Source: Candidatus Blastococcus massiliensis AP3
Lineage (GTDB): Bacteria > Actinomycetota > Actinomycetes > Mycobacteriales > Geodermatophilaceae
Direction: 5' to 3'
Length of the DNA: 64,000 nt
Assembly: GCF_000582785.1 (NCBI RefSeq)
Contig: NZ_HG931174.1
Location: forward strand, 198,924-262,923
The stretch's first letter is position 1; the number at the start of each line of letters is the position of its first letter. A model generated the notes under the pieces. The model was not told the DNA's origin and ran no database searches. It saw nothing but the letters and a program-made list of their open reading frames with translations. The translations under genes were made by a program, and so were the position numbers. This document shows, one piece after another, positions 1 to 12,083 of this stretch.

Positions 1-875
1 AGAACGGCGGTGGGTGCCGGGCCCAGCCGCGTGGTCACCGCGCCGGCGAGCACCCCGTCGACCGCCTCGCGCAGGGCGGCCCCGTCGGGGAAGCGGACCG
101 CCGGGTCCTTGGCCATGGCGCGTTCCACCAGCGCGCGGATGCCGGGCGGGACGTCGGCCGGAAGGGGGTCCGGGTCCTCCCGGATGTGCATGACGGCGAC
201 CTGGACGGCGCTCTCCCCCTCGAACGCCCGGCGGCCGGCCAGGCACTCGTAGGCCACCGCGCCGAGGGAGTAGACATCGCTGGCGGGGCTCGCGGGCTGG
301 CCGGACGCCTGCTCCGGTGACAGGTAGTGCGCGGTCCCGATGACCTGGCCGGTGCCGGTGAGGGCGACGCTGGAAGCGGACCGGGAGATGCCGAAGTCGG
401 TGAGCTTCACCCGGCCGTCACGGCCGACCAGCAGGTTGCCCGGCTTGACGTCGCGGTGCACCACCCCCGCGGCGTGCGCGGCGGCGAGCCCGTCGGCGGC
501 CTGCCGCAGGACGTCCAGCGTGCGCGGGACGCCCGGCCGCGGCTCGCGGCGGAGCAGTTCGGCGAGGGACTCCCCCTCGACGAGTTCCATCACCAGGTAG
601 GCCATGGGTGGCGCCCCGCGGTGCCCGGCGATCTCGCCGTAGTCGAACACCGCGGCGATGTGCGGGTGGGTGAGGAGCGCCGCGTGCTGCGCCTCGGCGC
701 GGAACCGGGAGAGGAAGGTCGGGTCGCCGGCGAACTGGTCGCGGAGCACCTTCACCGCCACGGGCCGGTCGAGGAGGGTGTCCCGCCCCCGGAACACCTG
801 ACCCATGGCGCCCCCGGCGATCAGCGACGTGAGCTCGTACCGGTTCGCCAGCAGCTCGGACCTCGGTCCCGTCAC
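1..875 (-). CDS. Serine/threonine protein kinase, C-terminus beyond window
   Basis: This Hanks-type kinase phosphorylates proteins on Ser/Thr. About 291 codons are visible. The glycine-rich loop (GGAMG) lies near residues 21-25, followed by VAVKVL with the ATP-binding Lys42, then the catalytic HRDVKPGN motif, the DFG motif, and a GTAHYLSPEQ activation segment. This is the full catalytic core of the PknA/PknB type. The GTG start overlaps the prmC stop as GTGA and has a GGAGGGG ribosome site. Any juxtamembrane, transmembrane or PASTA part would lie outside the window, so membrane attachment cannot be judged. Co-transcription with prfA-prmC is likely from the overlap. Confidence 0.93.
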   Translation of the reverse strand, partial: MTGPRSELLANRYELTSLIAGGAMGQVFRGRDTLLDRPVAVKVLRDQFAGDPTFLSRFRAEAQHAALLTHPHIAAVFDYGEIAGHRGAPPMAYLVMELVEGESLAELLRREPRPGVPRTLDVLRQAADGLAAAHAAGVVHRDVKPGNLLVGRDGRVKLTDFGISRSASSVALTGTGQVIGTAHYLSPEQASGQPASPASDVYSLGAVAYECLAGRRAFEGESAVQVAVMHIREDPDPLPADVPPGIRALVERAMAKDPAVRFPDGAALREAVDGVLAGAVTTRLGPAPTAV

Positions 876-1756
876 GGCGCCTCCCCTCCGACCCGGTCCT
901 CTCCCCCGCGCCGTGCGGTGGTGAAACGCGGACGGCCCGCGAGATCGAGGTGATCCTCCACCTGGGTGAACCCACCGTGCGCCCGCACGACCGCCGGCAG
1001 CGCCGTCCCCTGCTGGTCGGCGTGCTCGATGCCGAGCCAGCCTCCCGGACGCAGCAGCCGGGCCGCGACGGCCAGCATGCCGCGGACGACGTCCAGGCCG
1101 TCGGACCCGCCCCACAGCGCCAGGGGCGGGTCGTGGTCGGCGACCTCGCGCGGGACGCGGGCGCCGTCGGGCACGTACGGCGGGTTGGAGACGACGACGT
1201 CGACCCGCCCGTCGAGCTCGGACAGCAGCGCCGGATCGGTCATGTCGCCCGCCACGACCCCCACGGGCGTGTCCCCCGCACCGACCCGTACCAGCGCGTT
1301 GTGCCGGGTCCACTCGAGGGCGCCGGGGTCCCGCTCGACGGCGGTGACCCGCGCGCCGGGGTGCTCGTGCGCGACGGACAGCGCGATGGCACCGGACCCG
1401 CTCCCCAGGTCCACCACGATCGGGCCGTCCAGCCCGGCGAGGCGGACGAGTGCCCACTCGACGAGCAGCTCGGTCTCCGGCCGCGGCACGAAGACACCCG
1501 GGCCGACCGCGAGCTCCAGCCGGCGGAACGCCGCCCGCCCGGTCAGGTGCTGGAGGGGCACGCGGTCGGCCCGCTGTCCGAGCAGGGCCGCGAACCGCGC
1601 GGCGTCGTCGTCCCCGACGTCCGCGAGGGTCAGCAGGCCGGCGCGCGTGCAGCCCACCACGTGCGCCAGCAGCAGCTCGGCGTCCACGCGCGGGGACTCG
1701 ACACCCGCCTGGGCGAGCGTCCGGGCGGCGTCCGCGAGCAGCGTTCCAGGTTTCAT
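872..1756 (-). CDS. prmC: Release factor glutamine methyltransferase PrmC (HemK)
   Basis: PrmC transfers a methyl group from SAM to the glutamine of the GGQ motif in release factors RF1 and RF2. The 294-residue protein has the usual N-terminal helical domain and a Rossmann SAM domain. The SAM loop reads VVDLGSGSGAIAL, and the catalytic NPPY motif is present (SNPPYVPDG). It lies 14 bases downstream of prfA, its substrate gene, which is the standard bacterial order. The stop codon overlaps the kinase start by 4 bases. Confidence 0.96.
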   Translation of the reverse strand: MKPGTLLADAARTLAQAGVESPRVDAELLLAHVVGCTRAGLLTLADVGDDDAARFAALLGQRADRVPLQHLTGRAAFRRLELAVGPGVFVPRPETELLVEWALVRLAGLDGPIVVDLGSGSGAIALSVAHEHPGARVTAVERDPGALEWTRHNALVRVGAGDTPVGVVAGDMTDPALLSELDGRVDVVVSNPPYVPDGARVPREVADHDPPLALWGGSDGLDVVRGMLAVAARLLRPGGWLGIEHADQQGTALPAVVRAHGGFTQVEDHLDLAGRPRFTTARRGGEDRVGGEAP

Positions 1757-1770
1757 GAAGACACTCGGTC

Positions 1771-2835
<1,065 letters not shown>

Positions 2836-2870
2836 GGGTCGCTCCTCACTCGGGGTGGGTCCGGACACGA

Positions 2871-2912
2871 CGACGGCGCCCGCCCCACCGCGTGGTGGGA
2901 CGGGCGCCGTCG
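2871..2912 (-). terminator. Strong hairpin between rpmE and prfA
   Basis: An inverted repeat pairs 2871-2882 with 2901-2912 (12 perfect base pairs). It continues with 2884-2889 pairing 2894-2899 across one C/A mismatch, leaving a 4-base loop. There is no T tract. It begins 7 bases after the rpmE stop and ends 36 bases before prfA, so it may terminate or partly attenuate rpmE transcription. Confidence 0.6.
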
Positions 2913-2918
2913 AAGGTG

Positions 2919-3158
2919 CTACTTGTCGTCTGCGCCGGCGCTCGCGCCGGTGGTGCGCTTGCCGAAGCGCTTCTCGAAGCGGGCCACGCGGCCACCGGTG
3001 TCGAGGATGCGCTGCTTGCCGGTGTAGAAGGGGTGGCAGGCGGAGCAGGTCTCGACCGTGAGCGTGCCGGTCGGCGAGGTGCTGCGGGTGGTGAAGGTGT
3101 TGCCGCAGCCGCAGGTCACGGTGGTGACGTTGTAGGCCGGGTGGATGTCGGGCTTCAT
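2919..3158 (-). CDS. rpmE: 50S ribosomal protein bL31
   Basis: This 79-residue protein of the large ribosomal subunit keeps the four zinc-ligand cysteines (Cys16, Cys18, Cys38, Cys41). That makes it the zinc-binding form rather than the zinc-free paralogue induced on zinc starvation. It starts with the family-typical MKPDIHPAY and ends in a basic tail. The rho-rpmE-prfA-prmC order is the common actinobacterial arrangement. No Zur-like operator was recognised upstream. Confidence 0.97.
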   Translation of the reverse strand: MKPDIHPAYNVTTVTCGCGNTFTTRSTSPTGTLTVETCSACHPFYTGKQRILDTGGRVARFEKRFGKRTTGASAGADDK

Positions 3159-3235
3159 GGCTGCGCCTCTTCTGCGGAGTCTGTGTCGTTCGGTGCTGTG
3201 AACGCCGGTGGCCGGACGGCTATTTCCGGCCGAGT

Positions 3236-3281
3236 CGGCGGGGCTCGGTCGTCCAGTCTCCCAGACGCTCGGGCCCCGCCG
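3236..3281 (-). terminator. Putative terminator downstream of rho
   Basis: A 9-base-pair GC-only stem pairs 3236-3244 with 3273-3281, with a long partly structured loop. It lies 14 bases beyond the rho stop on the minus strand and 77 bases before rpmE. No T run is visible, so the call rests on position and stem only. Confidence 0.4.
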
Positions 3282-3295
3282 GTCGCTGGGCCTGA

Positions 3296-5377
3296 TCAGT
3301 CGTTCGGCCCGAGGGTCGTCTTCTGGATCTGCATGAGGAACTCGACGTTGTTGCGCGTCTTCTTCAGCTTGTCGAGCAGCAGCTCCAGCGCCTGCTGCGG
3401 CTCGAGCGCGGCGAGCACCCGGCGCAGCTTGATGACGATGGCCAGCTCGTCGGGCGACATGAGGATCTCCTCCTTGCGCGTGCCCGACGCGTTGACGTCG
3501 ACGGCCGGGAAGACCCGCTTGTCCGCCAGCCGGCGGTCGAGCTTGATCTCCGCGTTACCGGTGCCCTTGAACTCCTCGAAGATGACCGTGTCCATCGTGG
3601 AGCCGGTCTCGACCAGCGCCGAGGCGATGATCGTGAGCGAGCCACCGTTCTCGATGTTGCGGGCAGCACCCAGGAAGCGCTTGGGCGGGTAGAGCGCCGT
3701 GGAGTCGACACCACCGGAGAGGATGCGCCCGCTGGCGGGAGCCGCCAGGTTGTAGGCGCGACCCAGGCGGGTGATCGAGTCCAGCAGGACGACGACGTCG
3801 TGGCCCATCTCGACCAGGCGCTTGGCCCGCTCGATGGAGAGCTCGGCGACCGTGGTGTGGTCCGACGGCGGGCGGTCGAAGGTCGAGGCGATGACCTCGC
3901 CCTTCACCGAGCGCTGCATGTCGGTGACCTCTTCGGGACGCTCGTCGACGAGCACGACCATGAGGTGGCACTCGGGGTTGTTCGTCGTGATGGCGTTGGC
4001 CAGCGACTGCAGCACCATCGTCTTGCCGGCCTTGGGAGGCGACACGATCAGCGCGCGCTGCCCCTTGCCGATCGGCATGACCAGGTCGATGACCCGGGTG
4101 GTGAGCAGGTGCGGCTCGGTCTCCAGCCGCAGGCGGTCCTGCGGGTAGAGCGGGGTCAGCTTGGTGAACTCCGGCCGGTTCTTGGCCTGCTCGGGGTCCA
4201 GACCGTTGACCGAGTCGAGGCGGACGAGCGCGTTGTACTTGTCCTTGCGCTCGCCCTCACGGGGCTGGCGGACGGCGCCGGTGATCGCGTCACCGCGACG
4301 CAGGCCGTAGCGGCGCACCTGCGACAACGAGACGTAGACGTCGTTGGGGCCGGTCAGGTAGCCCGACGTCCGCACGAACGCGTAGTTGTCCAGCACGTCG
4401 AGGATGCCGGCGACGGGCAGCAGGACGTCGTCCTCGCTGATGGTCGGCTCACCCTGGTCGAAGCGGTCCCGGCCACCGACGGCGCCACCGCGCTTGTTCC
4501 GGTCGCGGTAGCGGCGACCGCGACGGCCGCGGCCGCCCTCGAAGTCGTCGTCGTCCTCGTCGGCCGAGGGGCGACCGTCGGCGCGGTTGTCGTTGCGGTT
4601 GTCCGGACGCCCGCCGCGGTCGTTGCGCTCGCGATCGGGACCGCGGTTGCCGTCCCGGTTGTCGCCGCGGTTGCTGTCGCGGTTGTTGTCCCGGTTGCTG
4701 TCGCGGTTGCGGTCGTTGCCGTCGCCGCCGTCGCGGTTGCGCTCGGTGCGGTCACCGCCGTCCCGCTTGCCGTCGCGCTCGCCGCGGTTGCGGTTGCGGT
4801 TGCGCTGCGGCCGGTCGCCGTCCCGCTGCTCGTCGTCGGGCTGACCGGTCTCGGCCGGGGCGTCCGCCGGGGCGGTGTCGGCGGTGGGCCGTCCGTCGCC
4901 CGCCTCGGCGGCCGGGGCGTCGGACGACGCGGCCGACGGGGAGCCGGCCGGACGGCTGGCGCCGCGGCGGGTCCGTGCGGGCGCAGTCTCGCCGGTGCCG
5001 GTCAGCGGGCCACCGTTCGCGCCACCACTGATCGGCGCCTCCAGCGGAGCCGCCGTGGCGGCCACGCCACGGGAGCTGTCGGCGGCGTCGCCACGGTTCT
5101 CGGTGCGGCCGTCCTCGGCGCTCGGCGCCGCGGCGGCCTCGCTCCCACCGCCGACCTGGCGGGCGGAGATCGCGGCGACGAGGTCGCCCTTGCGCATCCG
5201 GCCGGTGCCGGCGATGCCGAGTTCGGCCGCCAGGCGCTGCAGTTCGGGCAGCAGCATCCCGGACAGTCCGGTGCCGCGGCGGCGGGCACGGCCCGCCGGC
5301 TCCGATGCGGCAGGTGCCTCGTTCGTGCCGGCTGCGTCGGGCGCGCCGGTCATGACGAGGTCGGTGCTTTCGCTCAC
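3296..5377 (-). CDS. rho: Transcription termination factor Rho with long Arg/Asn/Asp/Gly-rich insertion
   Basis: Rho is a hexameric RNA-dependent ATPase that releases RNA polymerase from untranslated transcripts. The protein is 693 residues; E. coli Rho is 419. Order: an N-terminal helix bundle ([17 protein letters not shown]), a low-complexity region of about 200 residues rich in R, N, D, G, E and T, the RNA-binding cold-shock-like domain ([17 protein letters not shown]), then the ATPase with Walker A SPPKAGKT and Walker [17 protein letters not shown]. Large N-terminal insertions are known in actinobacterial Rho (Micrococcus, Mycobacterium). A clear promoter lies at 5564-5592, giving a leader of about 180 bases. 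Confidence 0.97.
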   Translation of the reverse strand: MSESTDLVMTGAPDAAGTNEAPAASEPAGRARRRGTGLSGMLLPELQRLAAELGIAGTGRMRKGDLVAAISARQVGGGSEAAAAPSAEDGRTENRGDAADSSRGVAATAAPLEAPISGGANGGPLTGTGETAPARTRRGASRPAGSPSAASSDAPAAEAGDGRPTADTAPADAPAETGQPDDEQRDGDRPQRNRNRNRGERDGKRDGGDRTERNRDGGDGNDRNRDSNRDNNRDSNRGDNRDGNRGPDRERNDRGGRPDNRNDNRADGRPSADEDDDDFEGGRGRRGRRYRDRNKRGGAVGGRDRFDQGEPTISEDDVLLPVAGILDVLDNYAFVRTSGYLTGPNDVYVSLSQVRRYGLRRGDAITGAVRQPREGERKDKYNALVRLDSVNGLDPEQAKNRPEFTKLTPLYPQDRLRLETEPHLLTTRVIDLVMPIGKGQRALIVSPPKAGKTMVLQSLANAITTNNPECHLMVVLVDERPEEVTDMQRSVKGEVIASTFDRPPSDHTTVAELSIERAKRLVEMGHDVVVLLDSITRLGRAYNLAAPASGRILSGGVDSTALYPPKRFLGAARNIENGGSLTIIASALVETGSTMDTVIFEEFKGTGNAEIKLDRRLADKRVFPAVDVNASGTRKEEILMSPDELAIVIKLRRVLAALEPQQALELLLDKLKKTRNNVEFLMQIQKTTLGPND

Positions 5378-5563
5378 GTACAGGTCCTTCCCTGCGGTGA
5401 ACCTGCGCGTTCCAGCGCAGGGGGTGCCCCGCTCCCCGTGGGCCCGGGCAGGAGGCGGGGGCGCAGAAGGGAGCAGGTCGAGAAATGCGGAGCGGATCAG
5501 CGGCGAAGAATTCGTCGGCTTCGGCCCCGCGCGAGGCTCGCCCGAGTGGGCGGCTACGCCGTG

Positions 5564-5592
5564 AGCCTAGACGCAGCCCACGGCAGGGACAA
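5564..5592 (-). promoter_or_regulatory. Sigma-70-type promoter for rho
   Basis: On the minus strand TTGTCC (5587-5592) and TAGGCT (5564-5569) are separated by exactly 17 bases. The box lies between the thrB stop and the rho start, so rho has its own promoter and a leader of about 180 bases. That leader (5378-5557) contains no recognisable gene. Confidence 0.7.
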
Positions 5593-5619
5593 CACCGGTG
5601 CTCACCGGCGTGTTCCTCG

Positions 5620-6555
5620 TTACCGAGACGATACCTCGGGGCGCTCGTCCAGCACTCGCGTCCCGCTGGTGTCCACCTCCAGGGCCAGCACCTCCCACCC
5701 GGCAGGAACCAGGGCGGTGAGCTCCTCCACCCCGCCCGACCAGCCTCCGGGCGCCTCGCCCCGGCGGGCCAGCACCAGCAGGCTCGGGCCGGCTCCGGAC
5801 ACGACGGCCGGGAACCCCGCCGCACGCAGCCGGTCCATCAGCGCCAGCGACTCCGGCATGGCCGCGGCGCGCTGCCGCTGGTGCAACCGGTCGTCGGTGG
5901 CCTCGAGCAGCAGCGCCGGTTCCCGGGTGAGCGCGTGCACGAGCATCGCGGCCCGGCCGGCGTTGTAGGCGGCGTCGGCGTGCGGGACGACCTCGGGGAG
6001 GAGCCCGCGCGCCACGTGGGTGGACAGCGTCGTCCCGGGCACGAGGACCACGGGGACGACGGCGGGATCGACCGGCAGCGTGTCCGCGATCGGGCCCCGC
6101 CCGGTCCCCCAGCTGAGGGTCACGCTGCCGAACAGGCACGCCGCCACGTTGTCGGGGTGGCCCTCGATCTCGGTCACCAGCCGCAGGACGGCGTCGGTGT
6201 CGATGGTGTCGACGTCGGGACACAGGGCCCAGGCGCCCACGACCCCGGCGACGACGGCGGCGGCCGACGAGCCCATCCCCCGGCCCTGGGGGATCGCGTT
6301 CCGCGCGACCACGCGCAGCCCGGGCGGCGACCAGTCCAGTTCGGCGCACGCGGCCCGGAAGGCGCGCACGACCAGGTGCGACTCGTCGATGGGCAGCTCC
6401 CCCGCACCGATGCCGGAGATCTCCACCGTCAGCCCGGCGGGCGCGACGGAGAACTCCAGGACGTCGTGGCAGGTCAGCGCCAGACCGGCGCAGTCGAAGG
6501 CCGGACCCAGGTTGGCGCTGGTCGCGGGCACGCGGACCCGCACCGGCGCGCTCAC
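5620..6555 (-). CDS. thrB: Homoserine kinase
   Basis: ThrB makes O-phosphohomoserine from homoserine and ATP, the step before threonine synthase. The 311-residue GHMP-family protein opens with [15 protein letters not shown]. Its ATP loop is [13 protein letters not shown], and the C-terminal [11 protein letters not shown] motif is present. The GTG start overlaps the thrC stop (GTGA), so it is the last gene of the argS-lysA-hom-thrC-thrB run. The rho promoter follows. Confidence 0.96.
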   Translation of the reverse strand: MSAPVRVRVPATSANLGPAFDCAGLALTCHDVLEFSVAPAGLTVEISGIGAGELPIDESHLVVRAFRAACAELDWSPPGLRVVARNAIPQGRGMGSSAAAVVAGVVGAWALCPDVDTIDTDAVLRLVTEIEGHPDNVAACLFGSVTLSWGTGRGPIADTLPVDPAVVPVVLVPGTTLSTHVARGLLPEVVPHADAAYNAGRAAMLVHALTREPALLLEATDDRLHQRQRAAAMPESLALMDRLRAAGFPAVVSGAGPSLLVLARRGEAPGGWSGGVEELTALVPAGWEVLALEVDTSGTRVLDERPEVSSR

Positions 6556-7628
6556 AGGCCGAGCTGGGCGGCGGCCACCGCGGCGTCGACCGGGACCGTC
6601 ACCGGCGCCGGGGCGCCGGAGATGGCCCACTCCGGGTCCTTGAGGCCGTTGCCGGTCACGGTGCACACGATCCGCTGCCCGGGCTCGAGCTCCCCGGCGG
6701 CCGCCACCTGCAGCAGCCCGGCGACCGAGGCCGCCGACGCGGGCTCGACGAAGACGGCCTCGCTGCGGGCGAGCAGCCGGTACGCGGCCAGGATCGCCCG
6801 GTCGGTGACGGCGTCGATGCGGCCGCCCGACTCGTCGCGGGCGGACAGCGCCTTGGTCCAGGAGGCCGGGTTCCCGATCCGGATCGCCGTGGCGATGGTC
6901 TCCGGGTGCTCGACCACCTGCCCGCTCACGATCGGCGCGGAGCCGGCGGCCTGGAAGCCCCACATCCGCGGGGTCCGGGAGGCCGTGCCGTCGGCCGCAT
7001 ACTCCCGGTACCCCTGCCAGTAGGCGGTGATGTTGCCGGCGTTGCCGACCGGCAGGCAGTGGATGTCGGGGGCGTCGCCGAGCACGTCGACGATCTCGAA
7101 CGACGCGGTCTTCTGCCCCTCGATGCGGTACTGGTTGACGCTGTTGACCAGGCTCACCGGGTAGTCGATGGCGAGCTTGCTGGCCAGCGCCAGGCAGTCG
7201 TCGAAGTTGCCGTCGACCTGCAGCAGCGTGGCCCCGTGCACCAGGGCCTGCGCGAGCTTGCCCATCGCGATCTTGCCCTGCGGCACGAGCACGGCGCAGG
7301 TGATCCCGGCCCGCGCGGCGTACGCGGCGGCGCTGGCGCTGGTGTTGCCGGTCGAGGCGCAGATGACCGCCTTCGCGCCCTCCTCGACGGCCTTGGTGAT
7401 GGCCATCGTCATGCCGCGGTCCTTGAACGAGCCCGTCGGGTTCGCGCCCTCGACCTTGAGGTACACCTCGCAGCCGGTGCGGCTCGACAGCTCGCGGGCG
7501 GGCACCAAGGGGGTGGCGCCCTCGTGCAGGGTGACGACGGGCGTCGATTCGGTGACCGGCAGCCGCGACCGGTAGGCCTCGATGAGCCCGGGCCAGCCCG
7601 GGGACACTCTCGTCGGCACGACGCTCAT
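6552..7628 (-). CDS. thrC: Threonine synthase
   Basis: ThrC converts O-phosphohomoserine to threonine and phosphate using PLP. The Schiff-base lysine is Lys69 in [13 protein letters not shown], and the phosphate-binding glycine loop [12 protein letters not shown] is present. At 358 residues it is the shorter bacterial form. Its ATG overlaps the hom stop by 4 bases and its own stop overlaps the thrB start, so translation of the three is probably coupled. Confidence 0.96.
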   Translation of the reverse strand: MSVVPTRVSPGWPGLIEAYRSRLPVTESTPVVTLHEGATPLVPARELSSRTGCEVYLKVEGANPTGSFKDRGMTMAITKAVEEGAKAVICASTGNTSASAAAYAARAGITCAVLVPQGKIAMGKLAQALVHGATLLQVDGNFDDCLALASKLAIDYPVSLVNSVNQYRIEGQKTASFEIVDVLGDAPDIHCLPVGNAGNITAYWQGYREYAADGTASRTPRMWGFQAAGSAPIVSGQVVEHPETIATAIRIGNPASWTKALSARDESGGRIDAVTDRAILAAYRLLARSEAVFVEPASAASVAGLLQVAAAGELEPGQRIVCTVTGNGLKDPEWAISGAPAPVTVPVDAAVAAAQLGL

Positions 7629-8917
7629 GACAGACCCTCCACGCGCAGGACGCTGGTGACTCCCCGGACCGCGGGCATGTCGCGCAGCGCGGAGATGGTG
7701 GCGGACAGCGCGGCGTCGGGGGCGCTGTGCGTGACGATGACGAGCGTCGCGGCATCGCCGCGGCCGGTCTGCCGGACGGTGGAGATGCTCACCTCGTGCC
7801 GGGCGAACTCCTGGGCGACCGCCGCGAGGACACCCGGCTTGTCGGCCACGTCGAGGCTGACGTGGTACCGGGTGGGGGTCTCGGCCATCGGGCGCACGGC
7901 CAGGTCGGCGTAGCCGGTCGGGCCCTGGCCGGAGGCACCCGCGACGCGGTTGCGGGCCACTGCGACCAGGTCGCCGAGGACGGCGCTCGCCGTGGGCTCG
8001 CCGCCGGCGCCCTGGCCGTAGAACATCAGCTGGCCCGCGGCCTCCGCCTCGACGAACACCGCGTTGAACGCGCCGCCGACCGAGGCGAGCGGGTGGCTGG
8101 TCGGGATCATCGCCGGGTGCACGCGGACGGCGACCGAATCAGCGTCCCCGTTCGGGACGCGCTCGCAGATCGCGAGCAGCTTGACGGTGCAGCCGATCTC
8201 GGCCGCCCGGGCGACGTCGGTGGCCGAGACCGCGGAGATGCCCTCACGGTGCACGTCGGCCGACGACACCGGCGTGTGGAACGCCAGCGAGGCGAGGATG
8301 GCGGCCTTCGCAGCGGCGTCGAAGCCGTCGACGTCGGCCGTGGGGTCGGCCTCGGCGTAGCCGAGCTCGGTCGCCTCGGCCAGCGCCTCGGCGAAGCCCG
8401 CGCCGGTCTCGGCCATGCGGGACAGGATGTAGTTGGTCGTCCCGTTGACGATGCCGACGACGCGGCGGAGCTGGTCACCGGCCAGGGACTCGCGGAGCGG
8501 GCGCAGCAGCGGGATGGCGCCGGCGACCGCGGCCTCGTAGTAGAGGTCGACCCCTGCTTTCGCGGCAGCGGCGTGCAGGCCGGGCCCGTCCTCGGCCAGC
8601 AGCGCCTTGTTCGCGCTGACGACCGACTTCCCCGCCTCGAACGCCGCGTACAGCAGGCTGCGCGCCGGCTCGATGCCGCCGATGACCTCGACGACGAGGT
8701 CGACGTCGTCGCGCCGGACCAGCGCGGCGGAGTCGGTGGTCAGCAGGTGCTGGGGGACGTCGGGGTGGTGCGCCGGACGGCGGACCGCGATGCCGACGAC
8801 CTCGATCGACCGGCCGATGCGGGCCGCCAGGTCACCGGACTGCTCCTCGATCAGCCGCAGGACGGCGCTGCCGACGGTGCCGCAGCCGAGCAGCGCCACG
8901 CGCAGCGGCGCGGTCAC
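7625..8917 (-). CDS. hom: Homoserine dehydrogenase with ACT domain
   Basis: Hom reduces aspartate semialdehyde to homoserine with NAD(P)H, the branch point to threonine and methionine. The 430-residue protein has an N-terminal Rossmann fold ([12 protein letters not shown]), the catalytic and substrate domain ([29 protein letters not shown]), and a C-terminal ACT domain from about residue 350 ([13 protein letters not shown]), which in this family senses threonine. I chose the GTG at 8917 because it overlaps the lysA stop as GTGA; the frame upstream of it is the antisense-like shadow of lysA. Confidence 0.96.
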   Translation of the reverse strand: MTAPLRVALLGCGTVGSAVLRLIEEQSGDLAARIGRSIEVVGIAVRRPAHHPDVPQHLLTTDSAALVRRDDVDLVVEVIGGIEPARSLLYAAFEAGKSVVSANKALLAEDGPGLHAAAAKAGVDLYYEAAVAGAIPLLRPLRESLAGDQLRRVVGIVNGTTNYILSRMAETGAGFAEALAEATELGYAEADPTADVDGFDAAAKAAILASLAFHTPVSSADVHREGISAVSATDVARAAEIGCTVKLLAICERVPNGDADSVAVRVHPAMIPTSHPLASVGGAFNAVFVEAEAAGQLMFYGQGAGGEPTASAVLGDLVAVARNRVAGASGQGPTGYADLAVRPMAETPTRYHVSLDVADKPGVLAAVAQEFARHEVSISTVRQTGRGDAATLVIVTHSAPDAALSATISALRDMPAVRGVTSVLRVEGLS

Positions 8918-10419
8918 GAGCGGGCTCCCGCGGCGTGCTCGGGGGCCGGCTGGTCGGGCGCCGGCGAGGGCGCAGGGGCGTCGGCGAGGACGGCGTCGAG
9001 GGCGAACACGTCGGACAGTGTCTGACGCCGGACGATCTCGGTGGCCACCCCGTCCCGCACGGCGACCACGGGGGGCTTGAGCAGGTAGTTGTAGTTGCTC
9101 GCCATCGACCAGCAGTAGGCGCCGGTGGCGGCCACCGCGAGCAGGTCCCCGGGCGCGACGTCGGAGGGCAGCCAGAGGTCGCGGACCAGGACGTCTCCGC
9201 TCTCGCAGTGCTTGCCCACGACCCGGCACAGCGCCGGCGGGGCGTCCGAGACGCGGTTGGCGAGCACGCAGGTGTAGTCGGCGTCGTAGAGCGCGGTACG
9301 GATGTTGTCGCTCATCCCGCCGTCCACCGAGACGTAGTTGCGCACCGCCGGGGTGCCCGGACCGCCACCGGCGCCCAGGCGCACGGGCTTGATGGTGCCG
9401 ATCTCGTAGAGCGTGACCGTCCCGGGGCCGGCGATGGCCCGGCCAGGCTCGACCGCCAGCCTCGGCACCGGCAGTCCGAGGGCCGCGCACTCCGCGGCGA
9501 CGACGGTCCGGAGCCTGGTGGCGACGTCGGTGGGGCTGACCGGGTCGTCGTCGGCGAGGTAGGCGATGCCGAAGCCGCCGCCGAGGTTCAGCTCTCCGAG
9601 CAGCTCGCCGGTGGCCTGGTGGATCTGGCCGAGCAGGCCGACGACGCGGTGGGCGGCGGCCTCGAAGCCCGCGGTGTCGAAGATCTGCGAGCCGATGTGG
9701 CTGTGCAGCCCGGCCAGGTGCAGCGCCGGCTCGCGGATGACCCGGACCGCGGCGGTGAGGGCGTCGCCGGTGGCCAGCGAGAAGCCGAACTTCTGGTCCT
9801 CGTGCGCGGTGGCGATGAACTCGTGGGTGTGCGCCTCGATGCCCACGGTGGCGCGGATGAGGACCGATACGGGGTCGCCGCCGGCGGCGACCCGCGCGGC
9901 GGCCAGCGGGGCCAGCCGGTCGATCTCGTCGAACGAGTCGAGCACGACGTGCCCGATCCCCGAGTCGACCGCCAGCTGCAGTTCGACCAGGGACTTGTTG
10001 TTGCCGTGCAGGGCGATCCGCTCCGCCGGGAAGCCGGCGGCCAGGGCCAGCGCCAGCTCGTTGCCGCTGCAGGCGTCGAGGTGCAGCCCGTCCTCGGCGA
10101 TCCACCGGGCCACCTGGCCGCAGAGGAACGCCTTGGAGGCGTAGTGCACGTCGGCGCCCAGCTCCGGGTCCGCGAAGGCCGTCGCGAAGTCGGCGGCCCG
10201 GCCCCGGAAGTCGGCCTCGTCCAGCACGAACAACGGGGTGCCGTGCGCACGGACGAGGTCGGTGACGGCGCGGCCGGCCAGGTGCAGCTCGCCGTCGACC
10301 CGGGTGGCCGAGCGCGGCCAGACGTGGGGGTCGAGGACGCCCAGCTCCGCAGGAGGCGCGCCGGCTGCCGTGGGAGGGGTGATGCTCCCGTGCAGCGGAC
10401 CCGCGGGGTGCGCTCTCAC
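8914..10419 (-). CDS. lysA: Diaminopimelate decarboxylase
   Basis: LysA decarboxylates meso-diaminopimelate to lysine, the last step of lysine synthesis. The PLP lysine is Lys96 in [12 protein letters not shown]. The glycine-rich phosphate site GGGFGIAYL and the C-terminal [11 protein letters not shown], with the Cys that completes the partner active site in the dimer, are visible. The protein is 501 residues from the GTG at 10419, which overlaps the argS stop. A shorter start would remove the poorly conserved first 30 residues. The argS-lysA-hom order matches that known in corynebacteria. Confidence 0.95.
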   Translation of the reverse strand: MRAHPAGPLHGSITPPTAAGAPPAELGVLDPHVWPRSATRVDGELHLAGRAVTDLVRAHGTPLFVLDEADFRGRAADFATAFADPELGADVHYASKAFLCGQVARWIAEDGLHLDACSGNELALALAAGFPAERIALHGNNKSLVELQLAVDSGIGHVVLDSFDEIDRLAPLAAARVAAGGDPVSVLIRATVGIEAHTHEFIATAHEDQKFGFSLATGDALTAAVRVIREPALHLAGLHSHIGSQIFDTAGFEAAAHRVVGLLGQIHQATGELLGELNLGGGFGIAYLADDDPVSPTDVATRLRTVVAAECAALGLPVPRLAVEPGRAIAGPGTVTLYEIGTIKPVRLGAGGGPGTPAVRNYVSVDGGMSDNIRTALYDADYTCVLANRVSDAPPALCRVVGKHCESGDVLVRDLWLPSDVAPGDLLAVAATGAYCWSMASNYNYLLKPPVVAVRDGVATEIVRRQTLSDVFALDAVLADAPAPSPAPDQPAPEHAAGARS

Positions 10420-12077
10420 ATCCGCTCCGGGGCGGTCACGCCGAGCACGTCCAGGCCGTTGCGCAACACCGTCGCGGTGGCCGCGCAGAGCCACAGCCGG
10501 GCAGTGGTCAGCGACGTGGCCTCCTCGTCACCCCGCGGCAGCACGCGGCAGGTGTCGTAGAAGCGGTGGTAGGTGCCGGCCAGCTCCTCGAGGTAGCGGG
10601 CCACCCGGTGCGGGGCGCGCAGCTCGGCGGCAGCGGTCAGGACCCGCGGGAACTCGCCGATGGCCCGCAGCAGGTCGCCCTCCCGCGGGTGCTCCAGCGC
10701 GGTGACGTCGACGTCGCCGGCCTCACCGAGCACCAGCCCGAGGTCGGCGGCGTTGCGGAGCACCGAGGAGATGCGGGCGTGCGCGTACTGGACGTAGAAG
10801 ACCGGGTTGTCGTTGCTCTTCCTGCTCCACAGGTCGAGGTCCAGGTCGATCATCTGGTCGACCGAGGCCCGGGCCAGGGCGTACCGGGCGGCGTCGGCCC
10901 CCACCGCCCCGACCAGGTCCTCGAGCAGGACGACGGTGCCGGCCCGCTTGCTCATCCGCACCGGCTCCCCGTCGCGGACGAGGTTGACCAGCTGGCCGAG
11001 CAGGATCTCCAAGTTGACGTCGGGGTCGTCGCCGACCGCGGCCGCCAGCGCCTTGTACCGGCCCACGTAGCCGGCGTGGTCGGCGCCCAGCATGATCACG
11101 ACCTTGTCGAACCCCCGGTCGCGCTTGTCCAGGTAGTAGGCGCAGTCGGCGGCGAAGTACGTCGGGGCCCCGTCGCTCTTGATCAGCGGCCGGTCCTTGT
11201 CGTCACCGAAGTCGGTGGTGCGCAGCCAGACCGCGCCGTCGGCCTCGTAGACGTGGCCGTTCTCCCGCAGCCGGGCGATCGCCTTCTCCAGGGCCCCGCT
11301 CTCGTGCAGCGTGCGCTCGCTGAAGTACACGTCGAAGACGACGCCGAAGTCCGCGAGGGTGCGCTTGATCTCGGCGAACATGAGCTCGACGCCGCGCACG
11401 CGGAAGCGCTCCTGCTGCTCGGCCTCGGGCCGCTCGAGCAGGCCCGGCTCCGCCGCGAGCACCTGCTGGGCGATCTCGCCGATGTAGTCGCCGGCGTAAC
11501 CGTCCTCCGGCACCGGCCGGCCGTGCGCCGCGGCCATGAGGCTGAGCGCGAACCGGTCGATCTGCGCCCCGGCGTCGTTGAAGTAGTACTCGCGGGTGAC
11601 CGAGGCGCCGCTGGCCTCCAGCAGCCGGCCGAGCGCGTCACCGACCGCCGCCCAGCGGGTGCCACCGATGTGCACCGGGCCGGTCGGGTTGGCCGAGACG
11701 AACTCCAGGTTGAGCCGCTCCCCCGCCAGCGCGTCGGTGCGGCCGTAGGCCGCGCCCGCGGTCACCGCGCGCACCGCGATCGTGCCCAGCGCGCCCTTGG
11801 CCAGGGTGATGTTGAGGAAGCCGGGGCCGGCGACGTCGACCGACGCGATGCCCTCGTGCCCCCGCAGCTCCTCGGCGAGCACCTCGGCGACCTCGCGGGG
11901 CGGCCGGCCGGCGGGCTTGGCCAGCCGGAGGGCGACGTTGGTGGCGTAGTCGCCGTGCTCGGGGTTCCTCGGCCGCTCGATGACGACCTCGGCGGGCACC
12001 TCGACGGGCAGCGCGCCGCGACCGGCGACCGCGCCCACGGCGGTACGGACGACGTCCTGCAGCTGCTCGGGTGTCAC
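10416..12077 (-). CDS. argS: Arginyl-tRNA synthetase
   Basis: ArgS charges tRNA-Arg. This class I synthetase of 553 residues shows the N-terminal Add-1 domain, the HIGH-type signature [10 protein letters not shown], a KMSK-like loop RMSKRAG, and the C-terminal DALR anticodon domain. The GTG at 12077 is chosen over longer starts because a -10 box (TACGCT) sits 6 bases upstream, which implies a leaderless mRNA beginning at that GTG. It heads the five-gene amino-acid operon, and tRNA-Arg(CCG) lies 1.7 kb away. Confidence 0.96.
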   Translation of the reverse strand: MTPEQLQDVVRTAVGAVAGRGALPVEVPAEVVIERPRNPEHGDYATNVALRLAKPAGRPPREVAEVLAEELRGHEGIASVDVAGPGFLNITLAKGALGTIAVRAVTAGAAYGRTDALAGERLNLEFVSANPTGPVHIGGTRWAAVGDALGRLLEASGASVTREYYFNDAGAQIDRFALSLMAAAHGRPVPEDGYAGDYIGEIAQQVLAAEPGLLERPEAEQQERFRVRGVELMFAEIKRTLADFGVVFDVYFSERTLHESGALEKAIARLRENGHVYEADGAVWLRTTDFGDDKDRPLIKSDGAPTYFAADCAYYLDKRDRGFDKVVIMLGADHAGYVGRYKALAAAVGDDPDVNLEILLGQLVNLVRDGEPVRMSKRAGTVVLLEDLVGAVGADAARYALARASVDQMIDLDLDLWSRKSNDNPVFYVQYAHARISSVLRNAADLGLVLGEAGDVDVTALEHPREGDLLRAIGEFPRVLTAAAELRAPHRVARYLEELAGTYHRFYDTCRVLPRGDEEATSLTTARLWLCAATATVLRNGLDVLGVTAPERM

Positions 12078-12083
12078 CGCACG

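Noticed and set aside
3800-5968. A 722-codon open frame antisense to rho
   Set aside because: Low-complexity Val/Ala product of the reverse frame of the repetitive rho insertion; no start signal and no domains.
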